Source: Paracoccus sp. R12_2 | Lineage (GTDB): Bacteria > Pseudomonadota > Alphaproteobacteria > Rhodobacterales > Rhodobacteraceae | DNA: 64,000 bases | Direction: 5' to 3' | NCBI RefSeq assembly: GCF_017744015.1 | Contig: NZ_JAGHRA010000004.1 | Coordinates: 124,001-188,000, forward strand | Part shown: in pieces, positions 11,446 to 20,578 of the stretch | Layout of the letters: the number at the start of each line of letters is the position of its first letter | How positions within the stretch are numbered: the first letter of the stretch is position 1 | Notes under the pieces: generated by a model | Told to the model about the DNA's origin: nothing | Database searches by the model: none | Seen by the model: only the letters and a program-made list of their open reading frames with translations | Position numbers and translations under genes: made by a program

Positions 11446-12537
11446 TTGGAGAATATTTTGGGCCTGACCCCAACGCCACCCGTCGCGACCCATCCCGCCG
11501 AAACCCTGCTGGAATTCCCCGACAACAGGTTGCTGATCGATCTGTGCGGTGCCAACGACCGGCATCTCGCCCGGATCGAGGAGGCGCTTGGCATTCATAT
11601 CCTGCGCCGGGGCAACCAGCTTGCGGTCGTCGGAGGACCCGAGGCCCAGGCCGAGGCAAGCCAGTTGCTGCGCGGTCTTTATGCGCGCCTGGAACAGGGC
11701 AAACCCGTCGGCCTGCCCGAGATCGAGGCCGCGCTTCGCATGGGCATCGACAGCACCTCGGAAACCAGCCCCGCCGAACAGATCGAGATGTTCGGTGCCG
11801 GGAACTACGAGCTGCGCACCCGCAAGAAATCCGTCGAGCCTCGCACCGATGCGCAGAAAACCTATGTCCGGGCGCTGTTCGAGAACGAACTGGCCTTCGG
11901 CATCGGTCCGGCGGGGACCGGCAAGACCTATCTGGCCGTCGCGGTCGGCGTAACAATGCTGATCAACGGCCATGTGGACAAGATCATCCTGTCGCGACCG
12001 GCGGTCGAGGCCGGAGAACGACTGGGCTTTCTGCCCGGCGACATGAAGGAAAAAGTCGATCCCTACATGCAGCCGCTCTATGACGCTCTGAACGATTTCC
12101 TGCCCGGCAAGCAGATGCAGAAGCTGATCGAGGAAAAGCGGATCGAGATCGCACCGCTGGCCTTCATGCGCGGCCGCACGCTTGCCAACGCCTTCGTGGT
12201 TCTGGACGAGGCGCAGAACGCCACGCAGATGCAGATGAAGATGTTCCTGACCCGCCTTGGCGAGGGATCGCGCATGGTGATCACCGGCGACCGCAGCCAG
12301 ATCGACCTGCCGCGCGGCATGCAGTCGGGACTGGTCGACGCCGAGCGCATCCTTGACGGCGTCAAGGGGATCAGCTTCAGCTATTTCACTGCCAGGGACG
12401 TGGTGCGCCATCCGCTTGTCGCGCGGATCATTGACGCCTATGACGCCGAGGATGCCGCGGCCCTTGCGCGCGGCGAAACCGAGGGGACGCGCGGGGGCTA
12501 TGCGCCGCGGCGTGCGATACGACGAGACGATGCCTGA
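11446..12537 (+). CDS. phoH: PhoH family ATPase
   Basis: PhoH-like P-loop NTPase, commonly encoded beside ybeY and linked to RNA metabolism and stress. Walker A GPAGTGKTYLA and Walker B FVVLDEAQNAT are intact. No ATG lies near the conserved N-terminus; the best start is TTG 11446, with AGGA five bases upstream, giving 363 residues (family usually 320-360). The frame stays open to 11308, but that extension is Cys/Pro-rich and unlike the family. The stop overlaps ybeY by eight bases. phoH-ybeY-corC is a widely conserved order, which supports the whole block. Confidence 0.93.
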   Translation: MENILGLTPTPPVATHPAETLLEFPDNRLLIDLCGANDRHLARIEEALGIHILRRGNQLAVVGGPEAQAEASQLLRGLYARLEQGKPVGLPEIEAALRMGIDSTSETSPAEQIEMFGAGNYELRTRKKSVEPRTDAQKTYVRALFENELAFGIGPAGTGKTYLAVAVGVTMLINGHVDKIILSRPAVEAGERLGFLPGDMKEKVDPYMQPLYDALNDFLPGKQMQKLIEEKRIEIAPLAFMRGRTLANAFVVLDEAQNATQMQMKMFLTRLGEGSRMVITGDRSQIDLPRGMQSGLVDAERILDGVKGISFSYFTARDVVRHPLVARIIDAYDAEDAAALARGETEGTRGGYAPRRAIRRDDA

Positions 12538-13024
12538 CGAGATCACCAGCGACTGCGTCATCGAGGACGACCGATGGGAAACCGTCGGCCTTGAAGATCT
12601 GGCCAGCCGCGCCATATCTGCGGCGCTTGGCTGGCATGGCATCGGCGGCGAAGTCGTGGTCATGGGCTGCGACGATGCCCGCATCGCCGCGCTGAATGCT
12701 GATTTCCGGGGCAAGCCGAAGGCCACCAATGTGCTGTCCTGGCCGTCGGTCGAACATCTTCCGCGCGATCCCGGCGCGCGTCCGGAACTGCCGGACGAGG
12801 AAGAACTGGGCGACATCGCCATCGCCTTCGACACCTGCGACGCCGAGGCGCGGGCGCAGGAAAAACCCTTCGCAGATCACGTTGTCCATCTGCTTGTCCA
12901 TGCGACACTGCATCTTCTGGGCTATGATCATCAGAACGATGCCGATGCGGAAACCATGGAAGCCGCCGAGCGTTCGATTCTGAAATCGCTGCATATTCCC
13001 GATCCCTATCACGAGAAGGTCTGA
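12530..13024 (+). CDS. ybeY: Endoribonuclease YbeY
   Basis: Metal-dependent RNase in 16S rRNA maturation and ribosome quality control. 164 residues. The zinc-binding signature HLLVHATLHLLGYDH supplies the three histidines (HxxxHxxxxxH). ATG at 12530 sits inside the end of phoH, and the stop overlaps the corC ATG by one base, so the three genes are translationally coupled. The conserved NVLSWP segment near residue 65 supports substrate-cleft identity. Confidence 0.96.
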   Translation: MPDEITSDCVIEDDRWETVGLEDLASRAISAALGWHGIGGEVVVMGCDDARIAALNADFRGKPKATNVLSWPSVEHLPRDPGARPELPDEEELGDIAIAFDTCDAEARAQEKPFADHVVHLLVHATLHLLGYDHQNDADAETMEAAERSILKSLHIPDPYHEKV

Positions 13025-13992
13025 TGAACTCCGAGCCACGATTACCCGAAACGTCCCTTGGTGACGACGCCGCCGGTCCGGCCGATGGCGTCGGAGGCGA
13101 TGGCCGTGATTTGCCCAGTTCACGCGGATTTTTCGGACGTTTCTTCGATGCCCTGACAGGATCGGATGAAGATGAGGAACAGGACGCGGACGAACAGCGA
13201 CCGGTGGCATCGCCTGCGCCCGGCATGGTCAATCTGCGTCGGATGCGCGTGGACGACGTGGCCATCCCGAAGGTCGAGATCATCGCGGCGCCCCTGAACG
13301 TCACGCTTGACGATCTGGTCGAGATGTTTCGCGAGCACGGTTTTTCGCGGATCCCGGTGTTTCGCGGCACCCTCGACAGCCCGCTGGGGTTGATCCATCT
13401 GAAGGATCTGGCTTTGAAGCATGGGTTCGGGCAGGGCGGCAAGTTCACGCTGCGCCCGATGCTGCGACCGATGTTGTATGTGCCGCCATCCATGCCCATC
13501 GGGGTATTGCTGCAGCAGATGCAACAGAAACGCACCCATATGGCGTTGGTGATCGACGAATATGGAGGCGTCGATGGGCTGGTCACGATCGAGGACCTGA
13601 TCGAACAGGTCATCGGCGAGATCGAGGACGAGCATGACGAGGACGAAGGCGGGCTTTGGGTCAATGAAAAGCCCGGTCAGTGGCTGATCCAGGCGCGCGC
13701 CCCGCTGAACGAGGTCGAGGCCGAAACCGGCCTGAAGCTTGCCAGCGAGGACGAGGGCGAAGAGGTCGATACGCTTGGCGGGCTGATCTTCATGCTGACC
13801 GGCCGTGTTCCGCTGCGGGGCGAGGTGATCTCGCACGAATCCGGGGTTGAGTTCGAGGTGGTCGATGCCGATCCTCGCCGGATCAAGCGTGTCAGGCTGC
13901 GCTCTGCCGAAACGGTGGCTGCGGGCCGCCCGATCAAGCCGGTGGATCCGGCAGAGCCGAAGGGTCCGACCGCCCCGGCCAAGGACGTCTGA
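13024..13992 (+). CDS. CorC/HlyC-type CBS-domain protein
   Basis: 322 residues. Two CBS domains (about residues 80-205, including FSRIPVFRGTLDSPLGLIHLKD and MALVIDEYGGVDGLVTIEDLIEQ) are followed by the CorC_HlyC C-terminal domain (about 225-300). There is no transmembrane DUF21 domain, so this is the soluble CorC type linked to divalent-cation homeostasis. Acidic N-terminal stretches (SDEDEEQDADEQ) precede the CBS pair. It is coupled to ybeY. In related genomes lnt often follows; here a convergent lysophospholipase gene follows instead. Confidence 0.9.
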   Translation: MNSEPRLPETSLGDDAAGPADGVGGDGRDLPSSRGFFGRFFDALTGSDEDEEQDADEQRPVASPAPGMVNLRRMRVDDVAIPKVEIIAAPLNVTLDDLVEMFREHGFSRIPVFRGTLDSPLGLIHLKDLALKHGFGQGGKFTLRPMLRPMLYVPPSMPIGVLLQQMQQKRTHMALVIDEYGGVDGLVTIEDLIEQVIGEIEDEHDEDEGGLWVNEKPGQWLIQARAPLNEVEAETGLKLASEDEGEEVDTLGGLIFMLTGRVPLRGEVISHESGVEFEVVDADPRRIKRVRLRSAETVAAGRPIKPVDPAEPKGPTAPAKDV

Positions 13993-14044
13993 AGCAGCTT
14001 CCGGCGCCGGCCGCCGACGGGGACCAGGATGCGTCCCCGCGCGC

Positions 14045-14989
14045 TCAGACCTGGCCGAATTGCGTCAGGGCGGCGTGGAAGAACTGTTCTCGCAGTTCTT
14101 CGCCCTCCATCATCACCTCGTGCCGCGCGCCGTCCACCTCCAGCAGGCGTGAGCCCGGCCAACGTGCGACGCGGTCGCGGATGGCCGCGCCCGAAACGAT
14201 CTGTTCGCGCGTGCCAAGCGAAACCGTCATCGGCAGATCGGGTGACTCCATGCGCGCGAGGCGCGAACATTCATTCAGGGCCCTTGCAACCCAGTTATAG
14301 CTGGCGCCGCCGATGGTCAGCTTGGGCCATGCGGCGGCCTCGCGCAGCATCCGGCACCATTCATCGACATCGTTGGTCAGCAGATTGGGGCCGAATGCCT
14401 CGTCCACCAGATAGGTGCCGTGGGCGCCGCTGCCGGGCGCCGAACGCCCGCCATGACCCAGCCTTCCAGCCAGATAGGCCACACCAAGCGCGATCCCATG
14501 CGGCATCTGTCGCAGGTTGATCCCCCACATCGGGGCCGAGAATACTGCGCTGGCCACGGGCAGATCGCCATGCAGGGCCGCCAGCCCGATGCAGCCACCC
14601 ATGGAATGTCCCAACAGATGCCAGGGCTGCGGCAATCCCAGATCGGTCGCCGCCATCACCATTTCGACGACATCAAGCTGATAGTCCGAAAATTCGCGGA
14701 CATGGCCCGGCCTTGGATCGACCTGAAGTCGGTCGGACATGCCCTGACCGCGCCAGTCGATCGCCAGCACGTCGTATCCCGCGCGGTTCAGCCGTTCCGC
14801 GACGCGGGCATATTTCTCGACATATTCCGTACGGCCGGGAAACAGCAGGACACTGCCGCGAAGCGGTTCCGCCTCGGACCGCCAAAGGGCCAGCCGCAGC
14901 CGGATCCCGTCCTCGGCCGTGACCCAAAGGGCGTTCGCCGGGCGGCTTTCGTCGCCCGGCAGCTGATGGAAAGGAGCCGTGTCTTCCAA
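14045..14989 (-). CDS. pldB: Alpha/beta-hydrolase, lysophospholipase-like
   Basis: 314 residues with the serine nucleophile elbow GHSMGG (about residue 130) and the oxyanion strand VLLFPGRTEYVEKY; the catalytic His probably lies in DGARHEVMME near the C-terminus. This matches the monoacylglycerol lipase/lysophospholipase PldB family, which hydrolyses lysophospholipids at the membrane. The start is a TTG at 14989, ten bases after the SCP2 gene stop, with no nearby ATG, so the exact N-terminus is uncertain. It converges on corC. Confidence 0.85.
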   Translation of the reverse strand: MEDTAPFHQLPGDESRPANALWVTAEDGIRLRLALWRSEAEPLRGSVLLFPGRTEYVEKYARVAERLNRAGYDVLAIDWRGQGMSDRLQVDPRPGHVREFSDYQLDVVEMVMAATDLGLPQPWHLLGHSMGGCIGLAALHGDLPVASAVFSAPMWGINLRQMPHGIALGVAYLAGRLGHGGRSAPGSGAHGTYLVDEAFGPNLLTNDVDEWCRMLREAAAWPKLTIGGASYNWVARALNECSRLARMESPDLPMTVSLGTREQIVSGAAIRDRVARWPGSRLLEVDGARHEVMMEGEELREQFFHAALTQFGQV

Positions 14990-14999
14990 TGCGATTCGC

Positions 15000-15284
15000 T
15001 TACGACAGGGCCTGACCCAGTTGCATCGCCGTGCCCATGTTGCCGTCGATCTTCAGCTTGCCGGTCATGAACGCGGTGGCGGGGTTCACGCTGCCGTCAA
15101 GGATCCCCTCGAACGTGTCGCGGCTGGCGAACAGCGTCACCTCGGCCTCTTCGTCGCCTGCGCGGGCGCCGTTCTCGTCGATCATGATCGCTCCTTCATC
15201 CTCGATGACGAATTTCGCGGTCGATCCGAAGCTGCCGATCTTTTCGTTCAGCTTTTCCACGGCGGCGTTCACAACTTTGCTCAT
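15000..15284 (-). CDS. SCP2 sterol-binding-domain protein
   Basis: 94 residues, nearly all SCP2 domain: a lipid-binding fold with the motif FMTGKLKIDGNMGTAMQLG near the C-terminus and an acidic strand GAIMIDENG. The start MSKVVNAAVEKL at 15284 is chosen because GAGGACCCAG precedes it; a longer frame to 15323 lacks a ribosome site. It lies directly upstream of the lysophospholipase gene, so a shared lipid role is plausible. SCP2 proteins can bind fatty acyl-CoA or other lipids; the ligand here is unknown. Confidence 0.88.
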   Translation of the reverse strand: MSKVVNAAVEKLNEKIGSFGSTAKFVIEDEGAIMIDENGARAGDEEAEVTLFASRDTFEGILDGSVNPATAFMTGKLKIDGNMGTAMQLGQALS

Positions 15285-15346
15285 CTGGGTCCTCTTTGTC
15301 GCGCTTTGGCTGGCGCCCGCCATGCGGGCTGGGTTACACCAAGGTT

Positions 15347-15943
15347 ATGCGCCCGGAACGTCATCATTACCACCCCGTCGTCGCGGCAACCCGTGTCCGA
15401 GTTCTTACGATTTTGTTCTTTTTCGCAACAGCCATCGCACTGGCCTCGCCCGCCGTCGCCCAGAACGATGCGGATATGGACGCGCTGTTCGAACAGCTTG
15501 CCCAACCCGAGGGGGAAGCGTGGCGTATCGCCGAATCTGACATCCTGCGCGAATGGTCCAAATCCGGATCGGCGGCGATGGATCTGCTTTACAAACGTGG
15601 CGAAGAGGCGCTGGATCAGGGTGATCTGCCCGCTGCCATCGGGCATCTGACTGCGCTGACCGATCACGCCCCGGATTTCGCCGCCGGTTGGCAGTTGCGC
15701 GCGGCGGCCTATGCGACCGCCGGTCAGTTCGGCCCGGCGGTGTCCGACCTTGCCCGCGCGTTGCAGCTTGAACCGCGCCACTTTGCCGCTCTGACCCAGC
15801 TTGGCGCAATGCTGGAAGAGATCGGCGACAGCGAAGCTGCGCTGAAAGCCTATCGTGAAAGCCTTTCGATCCATCCGCATCAACAGGAAGCCATCGACGC
15901 GGTCGAACGTCTGGAACGCGAAGACCAGGGCACCGAGATCTGA
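15347..15943 (+). CDS. Exported tetratricopeptide-repeat protein
   Basis: 198 residues. A basic N-terminus (MRPERHHYHP) is followed by a signal peptide core (LTILFFFATAIALASPAVA) with predicted cleavage at AVAQ. At least three TPR units follow (about residues 75-180), recognisable by LYKRGEEALDQGDLPAAI, AGWQLRAAAYATAGQFGPAV and ALTQLGAMLEEIGDSEAAL. The ATG at 15347 has a nearby AAGG; an upstream frame begins 51 bases earlier but adds residues before the basic region. It ends 3 bp before the helicase start, so the genes are probably co-transcribed. Likely a periplasmic scaffold. Confidence 0.82.
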   Translation: MRPERHHYHPVVAATRVRVLTILFFFATAIALASPAVAQNDADMDALFEQLAQPEGEAWRIAESDILREWSKSGSAAMDLLYKRGEEALDQGDLPAAIGHLTALTDHAPDFAAGWQLRAAAYATAGQFGPAVSDLARALQLEPRHFAALTQLGAMLEEIGDSEAALKAYRESLSIHPHQQEAIDAVERLEREDQGTEI

Positions 15944-15946
15944 TCC

Positions 15947-18811
15947 ATGAGCATTCACGACAGGGGCCGGGTGACCGCCGTGCTTGGCCCGACCAATACC
16001 GGCAAGACCCATTACGCGATCGAACGGATGCTGGCGCACCGGACAGGGGTGATCGGATTGCCGCTGCGCCTGCTTGCGCGCGAGGTTTACGATCGGATCG
16101 TCAAGGCGCGCGGGCCGTCGGTCGTGGCGCTGGTCACGGGCGAAGAACGGATCGTTCCCGAACGGGTGCAGTACTGGGTCGCCACGACCGAGGCGATGCC
16201 CGAGATCGGCGCAGATTTCGTCGCCATCGACGAGATCCAGCTTTGTGCCGATCCCGAACGCGGTCACGTCTTCACCGACCGGTTGCTGCATATGCGCGGG
16301 CTGCACGAGACACTGTTTCTGGGCAGCGACACGATGCGCCCGGCGATTGCCGCGCTGGTGCCCGGGGTCCAGTTCCAGCGGCGTGAAAGGTTCTCGACCC
16401 TGACCTGGTCGGGGTCCAAGAAACTGTCGCGGATGCCGGCACGGTCGGCCATTGTCGGCTTCAGCGTCGATGACGTCTATGCCATGGCCGAACTGATCCG
16501 CCGCCAGAAGGGCGGCTGCGCGGTCGTCATGGGGGCGCTGTCGCCGCGGACGCGGAACGCTCAGGTGGCGATGTACCAAGCGGGCGAGGTCGATTATCTT
16601 GTCGCGACCGACGCGATCGGCATGGGGCTGAACCTGGACATCCGCCATGTCGCCTTCAGCGCCACGCACAAGTTCGACGGTCGTCGGGTGCGCGCGCTGT
16701 TTCCCCATGAACTGGGTCAGATCGCCGGGCGTGCCGGACGCCACACCGAACCCGGCACCTTCGGTGTGACCGGCGAGGCCCGTCCATTGGAGGACGGATT
16801 GGTCGAGGCCATCGAGAATCATCGTTTCCAGCCGATCAGCCGTTTGATGTGGCGCAACGCGGCGCTTGAATTCGGCACGATGGACCGGTTGGTGCAGTCG
16901 CTGGAAACCGCCTCGGGACATGAATTGTTGTCGCGCGGGCGCGAGGCCGACGATCTGCATGCCCTGAAATCGCTTCGTGACATGCCCGAGATCCGCGACA
17001 AGGTGCAGGGAGGCAAGGATGTCCGCCTTCTGTGGGATGTCTGCCGAGTGCCTGATTTCCGGGGTATTTCGCCGACCGAGCATACCGGCCTGCTGTCGCG
17101 CATCTTCGGTTTCCTGCAAGAGGGCACGATCCCGTCCGACTGGCTTGCCCGCGCGGTACAGAGAATCGACAGGACCCATGGCGATATCGATGCGTTGTCG
17201 AAACGTCTGGCGTATATCCGCACATGGACCTATGTCGCGCAACGAACCGGCTGGGTCGAGGACGAAAAACATTGGCGCGGCGAGACGCGCGCGGTAGAAG
17301 ACCGCCTGTCGGACGCGCTGCACGCCGCGTTGACGCAAAGATTTGTGGACCGGCGCACATCCGTGCTGCTGCGCCGGCTCAAGCAGAAGGAGAGCCTTGT
17401 GGCCGAAGTGAATGACAAGGGCGAGGTGACGGTCGAGGGCGAGTTCGCCGGTCGTCTGGAAGGTTTCCGCTTTCGCCCCGACCAGACCGGATCGGCGGAC
17501 GAGGCGAAGACGCTGAACCGCGCCAGCTACGAGGCGTTGAAGCCCGAGTTTCATCTGCGTGCGGACCGTTTCTACAACGCGCCGGACACCGAACTGGATT
17601 TCACCGAACAGGGTGGCCTCATGTGGGGTGACTCGGCGATCGGCAAGCTGGTGCGGGGACCTGATGCGCTGCACACCGGCGTTCAGGTCTTTGTCGATGA
17701 CGAGGCCGGCGAAGAGATCGCCGAGAAGGTCAAGCGTCGCCTGCAGCATTTCATCGACCGCAAGGTTGCCGCGCTGTTCGAACCGCTGATCGCGATGCAG
17801 AAGGATGAAGCTCTGAACGGGCTGGCCAAGGGATTCGCCTTCCGGATCATCGAGGCGCTAGGTGTGCTGCCGCGCGATGGTGTCGCGACCGAGGTCAAGG
17901 AACTGGACCAGGAAGCGCGCGGCGCGCTGCGCAAGCATGGCGTCCGCTTTGGACAGTTCACCATCTTCATGCCGGCCCTGCTGAAACCTGCGCCGACACG
18001 GTTGCGGCTGGTCCTGTGGTCGCTGGCCGAGGGGCTGGACGAATTTCCCGAAAGCCCGCCGCCCGGGCTTGTCACGATCCCGCATATCGCCGAGGTGCCG
18101 GACGGCTATTACACATTGTCCGGCTATCGTCCCGCGGGTGAACGGGCGATCCGGATCGACATGCTGGAACGTCTGGCTGACCTGCTGCGCGCGCAGGATA
18201 CGCGCGGCGGCTTCGAGGCCAATCCTGACATGCTGTCGATCACCGGCATGACGTTGGAACAGTTCGCGGCCCTGATGCAGGGGCTGGGATACGCCGCCGA
18301 GAAGGGCGAGCGTGAAAAGCTGAAGACCGTCGAGCCCGTGGCACCGCCGCCTGCGCCCGAGGGCGAAGGCTCGGACGCGCCGTTGACCGAAGAGGAAAGC
18401 GTTCTGGCCGCCGAGACTCGCGCCAGATGGGAGGCCGAACAGGCCGAGAAACGTCGTGCCGAAGCCGAAGCCGCCGGCGAGACGCCCCAACCCGAAGAGA
18501 CGGCCCCCGAGATCGAGGTGTTCTATACCTTTCGTTGGGCGCCCAAGCCTCGGGCGAATCGCCGTCCGCAAGGTGACGGCCAGGGTCGTCGCGGCGGCGG
18601 ACCGCGCAGGGACGGTGCGGGCGGACAGGAATCGCGCGGCGAGCCCGGAAACAAGTCGGCGCGCGATGGCGGCAAGCCTCGCGGCAAGGGACCGAAAAAG
18701 GGCGGCAAGCCGCAGCACAGCGGTCCAAAGACCTATACGGCGCGCCCTGAAAAGAAGGCCGATCCCGACAGCCCGTTCGCGGTTCTGGCGGCACTTAAAG
18801 ACAAGAAGTGA
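15947..18811 (+). CDS. SUV3-like superfamily 2 helicase with basic C-terminal tail
   Basis: 954 residues. The helicase core has Walker A GPTNTGKT at residues 14-21 and a DEIQ box near residue 95; motif VI appears as GQIAGRAGRH. This matches the SUV3/mitochondrial RNA-helicase-like family conserved in alphaproteobacteria. After about residue 800 the chain becomes low complexity: first Ala/Glu-rich helices, then a Gly/Arg/Lys-rich tail (residues ~870-950) likely to bind nucleic acid. The stop overlaps the GTG of the S4-domain gene. The order helicase-S4-fdxA-carD is recurrent in Rhodobacteraceae and suggests RNA-processing roles. The substrate is not determined. Confidence 0.9.
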   Translation: MSIHDRGRVTAVLGPTNTGKTHYAIERMLAHRTGVIGLPLRLLAREVYDRIVKARGPSVVALVTGEERIVPERVQYWVATTEAMPEIGADFVAIDEIQLCADPERGHVFTDRLLHMRGLHETLFLGSDTMRPAIAALVPGVQFQRRERFSTLTWSGSKKLSRMPARSAIVGFSVDDVYAMAELIRRQKGGCAVVMGALSPRTRNAQVAMYQAGEVDYLVATDAIGMGLNLDIRHVAFSATHKFDGRRVRALFPHELGQIAGRAGRHTEPGTFGVTGEARPLEDGLVEAIENHRFQPISRLMWRNAALEFGTMDRLVQSLETASGHELLSRGREADDLHALKSLRDMPEIRDKVQGGKDVRLLWDVCRVPDFRGISPTEHTGLLSRIFGFLQEGTIPSDWLARAVQRIDRTHGDIDALSKRLAYIRTWTYVAQRTGWVEDEKHWRGETRAVEDRLSDALHAALTQRFVDRRTSVLLRRLKQKESLVAEVNDKGEVTVEGEFAGRLEGFRFRPDQTGSADEAKTLNRASYEALKPEFHLRADRFYNAPDTELDFTEQGGLMWGDSAIGKLVRGPDALHTGVQVFVDDEAGEEIAEKVKRRLQHFIDRKVAALFEPLIAMQKDEALNGLAKGFAFRIIEALGVLPRDGVATEVKELDQEARGALRKHGVRFGQFTIFMPALLKPAPTRLRLVLWSLAEGLDEFPESPPPGLVTIPHIAEVPDGYYTLSGYRPAGERAIRIDMLERLADLLRAQDTRGGFEANPDMLSITGMTLEQFAALMQGLGYAAEKGEREKLKTVEPVAPPPAPEGEGSDAPLTEEESVLAAETRARWEAEQAEKRRAEAEAAGETPQPEETAPEIEVFYTFRWAPKPRANRRPQGDGQGRRGGGPRRDGAGGQESRGEPGNKSARDGGKPRGKGPKKGGKPQHSGPKTYTARPEKKADPDSPFAVLAALKDKK

Positions 18812-19095
18812 CGGACGATCCCGACGCATTGCGGCTGGATAAATGGCTGTTCTACGCGCGACTGTTCAGGTCGCGCGGTCTGGCAGCCGACCGAATCGAA
18901 GGCGGCGGGGTCAGGCTGAACGGTCAGCCCTGCCGCAAGCCCGGTCGCGTCGTCCGCCCTGGGGATCTTCTGGTTGTCTCGGCCCATGGCCATGTTCACA
19001 GCCTGCGCATCGTCGCGCTTTCAGGCAGGCGCGGCCCTGCTTCCGAGGCACGAATGCTGTATGACGAGATGGGCGATACTTCGGAAAGCCGCTGA
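18808..19095 (+). CDS. S4-domain RNA-binding protein (Hsp15-like)
   Basis: 95 residues dominated by an S4 RNA-binding domain: LRLDKWLFYARLFRSRGLAA followed by the GGVRLNGQPCRKPGRVVRPGD turn region. This is the architecture of Hsp15, which binds the 50S subunit carrying a stalled nascent chain. The GTG start overlaps the helicase stop by four bases, indicating coupling. The family (RNA-binding S4) is certain; specific Hsp15 function is likely but not proven from sequence. Confidence 0.9.
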   Translation: MTDDPDALRLDKWLFYARLFRSRGLAADRIEGGGVRLNGQPCRKPGRVVRPGDLLVVSAHGHVHSLRIVALSGRRGPASEARMLYDEMGDTSESR

Positions 19096-19254
19096 CTGCG
19101 CAGGCGGGGACGATGTTCGCCGCCCGGTGCGCGAACGCGAACGCGGGTTGCGCAATATCGGGCACGTCGGAACGCAGGTCTTTTCGGCAGCCACGGACTT
19201 GAATGATCCGAATGCCGGGCGTAACTAGCGCGACGGACCCGAAGGGAGCGTGCA

Positions 19255-19593
19255 ATGACCTATGTCGTCACCGACAATTGCATCATGTGCAAATACACCG
19301 ATTGCGTGGAAGTCTGCCCGGTGGACTGCTTCTACGAAGGCGAGAACACGCTGGTCATCCATCCCGATGAATGCATCGATTGCGGCGTGTGCGAACCCGA
19401 GTGCCCGGCCGACGCGATCCGCCCGGACACCGAACCGGACATGGAAAAATGGGTCGAGTTCAACCGCAAATATTCCGAGCAGTGGCCCGTCATCACGCAG
19501 AAGAAGGATCCTCTTCCGACTGCTGAAGAGATGGATGGCGTCGACGGCAAGCTGGACAAGTATTTCTCCGAAGCGCCGGGCGAGGGTGATTGA
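19255..19593 (+). CDS. fdxA: 7Fe ferredoxin FdxA
   Basis: 112 residues with the classic 7Fe pattern: [18 protein letters not shown] supplies ligands for the [3Fe-4S] and part of the [4Fe-4S] cluster, and [12 protein letters not shown] completes them. The C-terminal extension ending EAPGEGD is typical of FdxA from Azotobacter and alphaproteobacteria. ATG 19255 follows AAGGGAGCG. It probably acts as a low-potential electron carrier in the cytoplasm. A hairpin with a short T-run follows at 19664-19687. Confidence 0.97.
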   Translation: MTYVVTDNCIMCKYTDCVEVCPVDCFYEGENTLVIHPDECIDCGVCEPECPADAIRPDTEPDMEKWVEFNRKYSEQWPVITQKKDPLPTAEEMDGVDGKLDKYFSEAPGEGD

Positions 19594-19966
19594 CGGGGGC
19601 CTTCGGGCCTTCCAGGGCTGATAAGGCCGCTTGCATCGCAGGGCAATATCGGGGCGATTCGCGCCCACATTGCCGTGATGTGGGTTTGGCTGAGCAGCTA
19701 AGGTTTTGATCGGAAAGCAGGAACACCTCGTTCAGTGCGGCTGCGCCCTGCATTTCACGGTGCTTTTTTTGGCGCCTTATTTATGTTATGTTCAATTCAC
19801 ATTCGCGTCTGATGGGAGTCAGAGGCCCTTCAGATGTGCGCCCAAACTGCCACTTCCTGCCCTCTGCCGGGCAAGAAGCAAATAACAGATCAAGATGGAC
19901 CGAAGGTGGCAACCGCCGCTTGCGGTCTTTTGTGCCCTTGAAAAGGCACCACCTAGAGGAAGCCAT
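19594..19966. other. 373-bp intergenic region before carD with leader hairpins
   Basis: No gene is supported here. A 7-bp hairpin (19664-19670 / 19678-19684) followed by TTT may terminate fdxA. An AT-rich stretch around 19760-19795 (TTATTTATGTTATG) is a plausible promoter zone for carD. Two hairpins then precede the carD ribosome site: 19912-19926 (ACCGC/GCGGT) followed by CTTTT, and 19932-19949 (GTGCC/GGCAC). The AGAGGA ribosome site lies at 19955-19960. Confidence 0.45.
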
Positions 19967-20476
19967 ATGTCCAAGACCAAGAAAAACGAATTTCGCCCTG
20001 ATGATTTCGTCGTCTATCCCGCCCATGGCGTGGGCAGGATCGTGTCCATCGAAGAGCAAGAGGTCGCGGGGCTGCGGCTTGAGATGTTTGTCATCTCGTT
20101 CGACAAGGACAAGATGACCCTGCGCGTACCTACCGCGCGCGCCTCCGAGATCGGGATGCGTGGCCTGTCCACCCCCGACCTGATCGCCCGTGCGCTGGAA
20201 ACGCTGAAAGGCAAGGCCCGCGTCAAGCGCGCGATGTGGTCGCGCCGTGCGCAGGAATACGATCAGAAGATCAATTCGGGTGATCTGATGTCGATCGCCG
20301 AGGTCGTGCGCGACCTGCATCGCAACGACGAGCAGCGCGAACAGTCCTATTCCGAACGTCAGCTTTACGAAGCCGCGCTTGATCGGCTGACCCGCGAAGT
20401 CGCTGCAGTCAGCGGTGTGGACGAGGGCGCGGCACAGAAACGCGTCGAAGAGGTTCTGCTGTCGCGCGCGGCCTGA
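19967..20476 (+). CDS. carD: CarD family RNA-polymerase-binding regulator
   Basis: 169 residues. The N-terminal CarD/RID domain (DFVVYPAHGVGRIVSIEEQE) binds the RNA polymerase beta subunit; the C-terminal helical domain (about residues 70-165) contacts promoter DNA and stabilises open complexes. ATG 19967 is preceded by AGAGGA at the right distance, so longer upstream frames are not used. The structured leader and terminator both sides isolate it as its own transcript. CarD proteins are general activators of rRNA and housekeeping promoters in alphaproteobacteria. Confidence 0.95.
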   Translation: MSKTKKNEFRPDDFVVYPAHGVGRIVSIEEQEVAGLRLEMFVISFDKDKMTLRVPTARASEIGMRGLSTPDLIARALETLKGKARVKRAMWSRRAQEYDQKINSGDLMSIAEVVRDLHRNDEQREQSYSERQLYEAALDRLTREVAAVSGVDEGAAQKRVEEVLLSRAA

Positions 20477-20504
20477 CCGGGTTCTGGGCAGCCAAAGCAA
20501 GATC

Positions 20505-20538
20505 AAAGACCCCGGCAGTTCCGACTGCCGGGGTCTTT
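20505..20538. terminator. Bidirectional terminator between carD and hisG
   Basis: Perfect 15-bp inverted repeat (20505-20519 / 20524-20538) with a 4-nt TCCG loop. A-rich on one side and T-rich on the other (AAAGACCCC...GGGGTCTTT), so it can act in both directions between the convergent carD and hisG genes. Confidence 0.9.
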
Positions 20539-20578
20539 CCTTGCCGCTTGCTGACCGGGTTGGGCCATCCTGCGAAGG

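Noticed and set aside
10390..12834. Long open frame of about 800 codons on the minus strand opposite the Mla/phoH/ybeY genes
   Set aside because: Antisense shadow of high-GC coding sequence; composition lacks protein-like domains and the opposite strand holds clear families.
14019..14038. GGGGAC/GTCCCC hairpin between corC and the lysophospholipase gene
   Set aside because: Short stem with no T-run; too weak to call.
15281..17749. Long minus-strand open frame opposite the TPR and helicase genes
   Set aside because: Same high-GC antisense artefact; the plus strand encodes the well-supported helicase.
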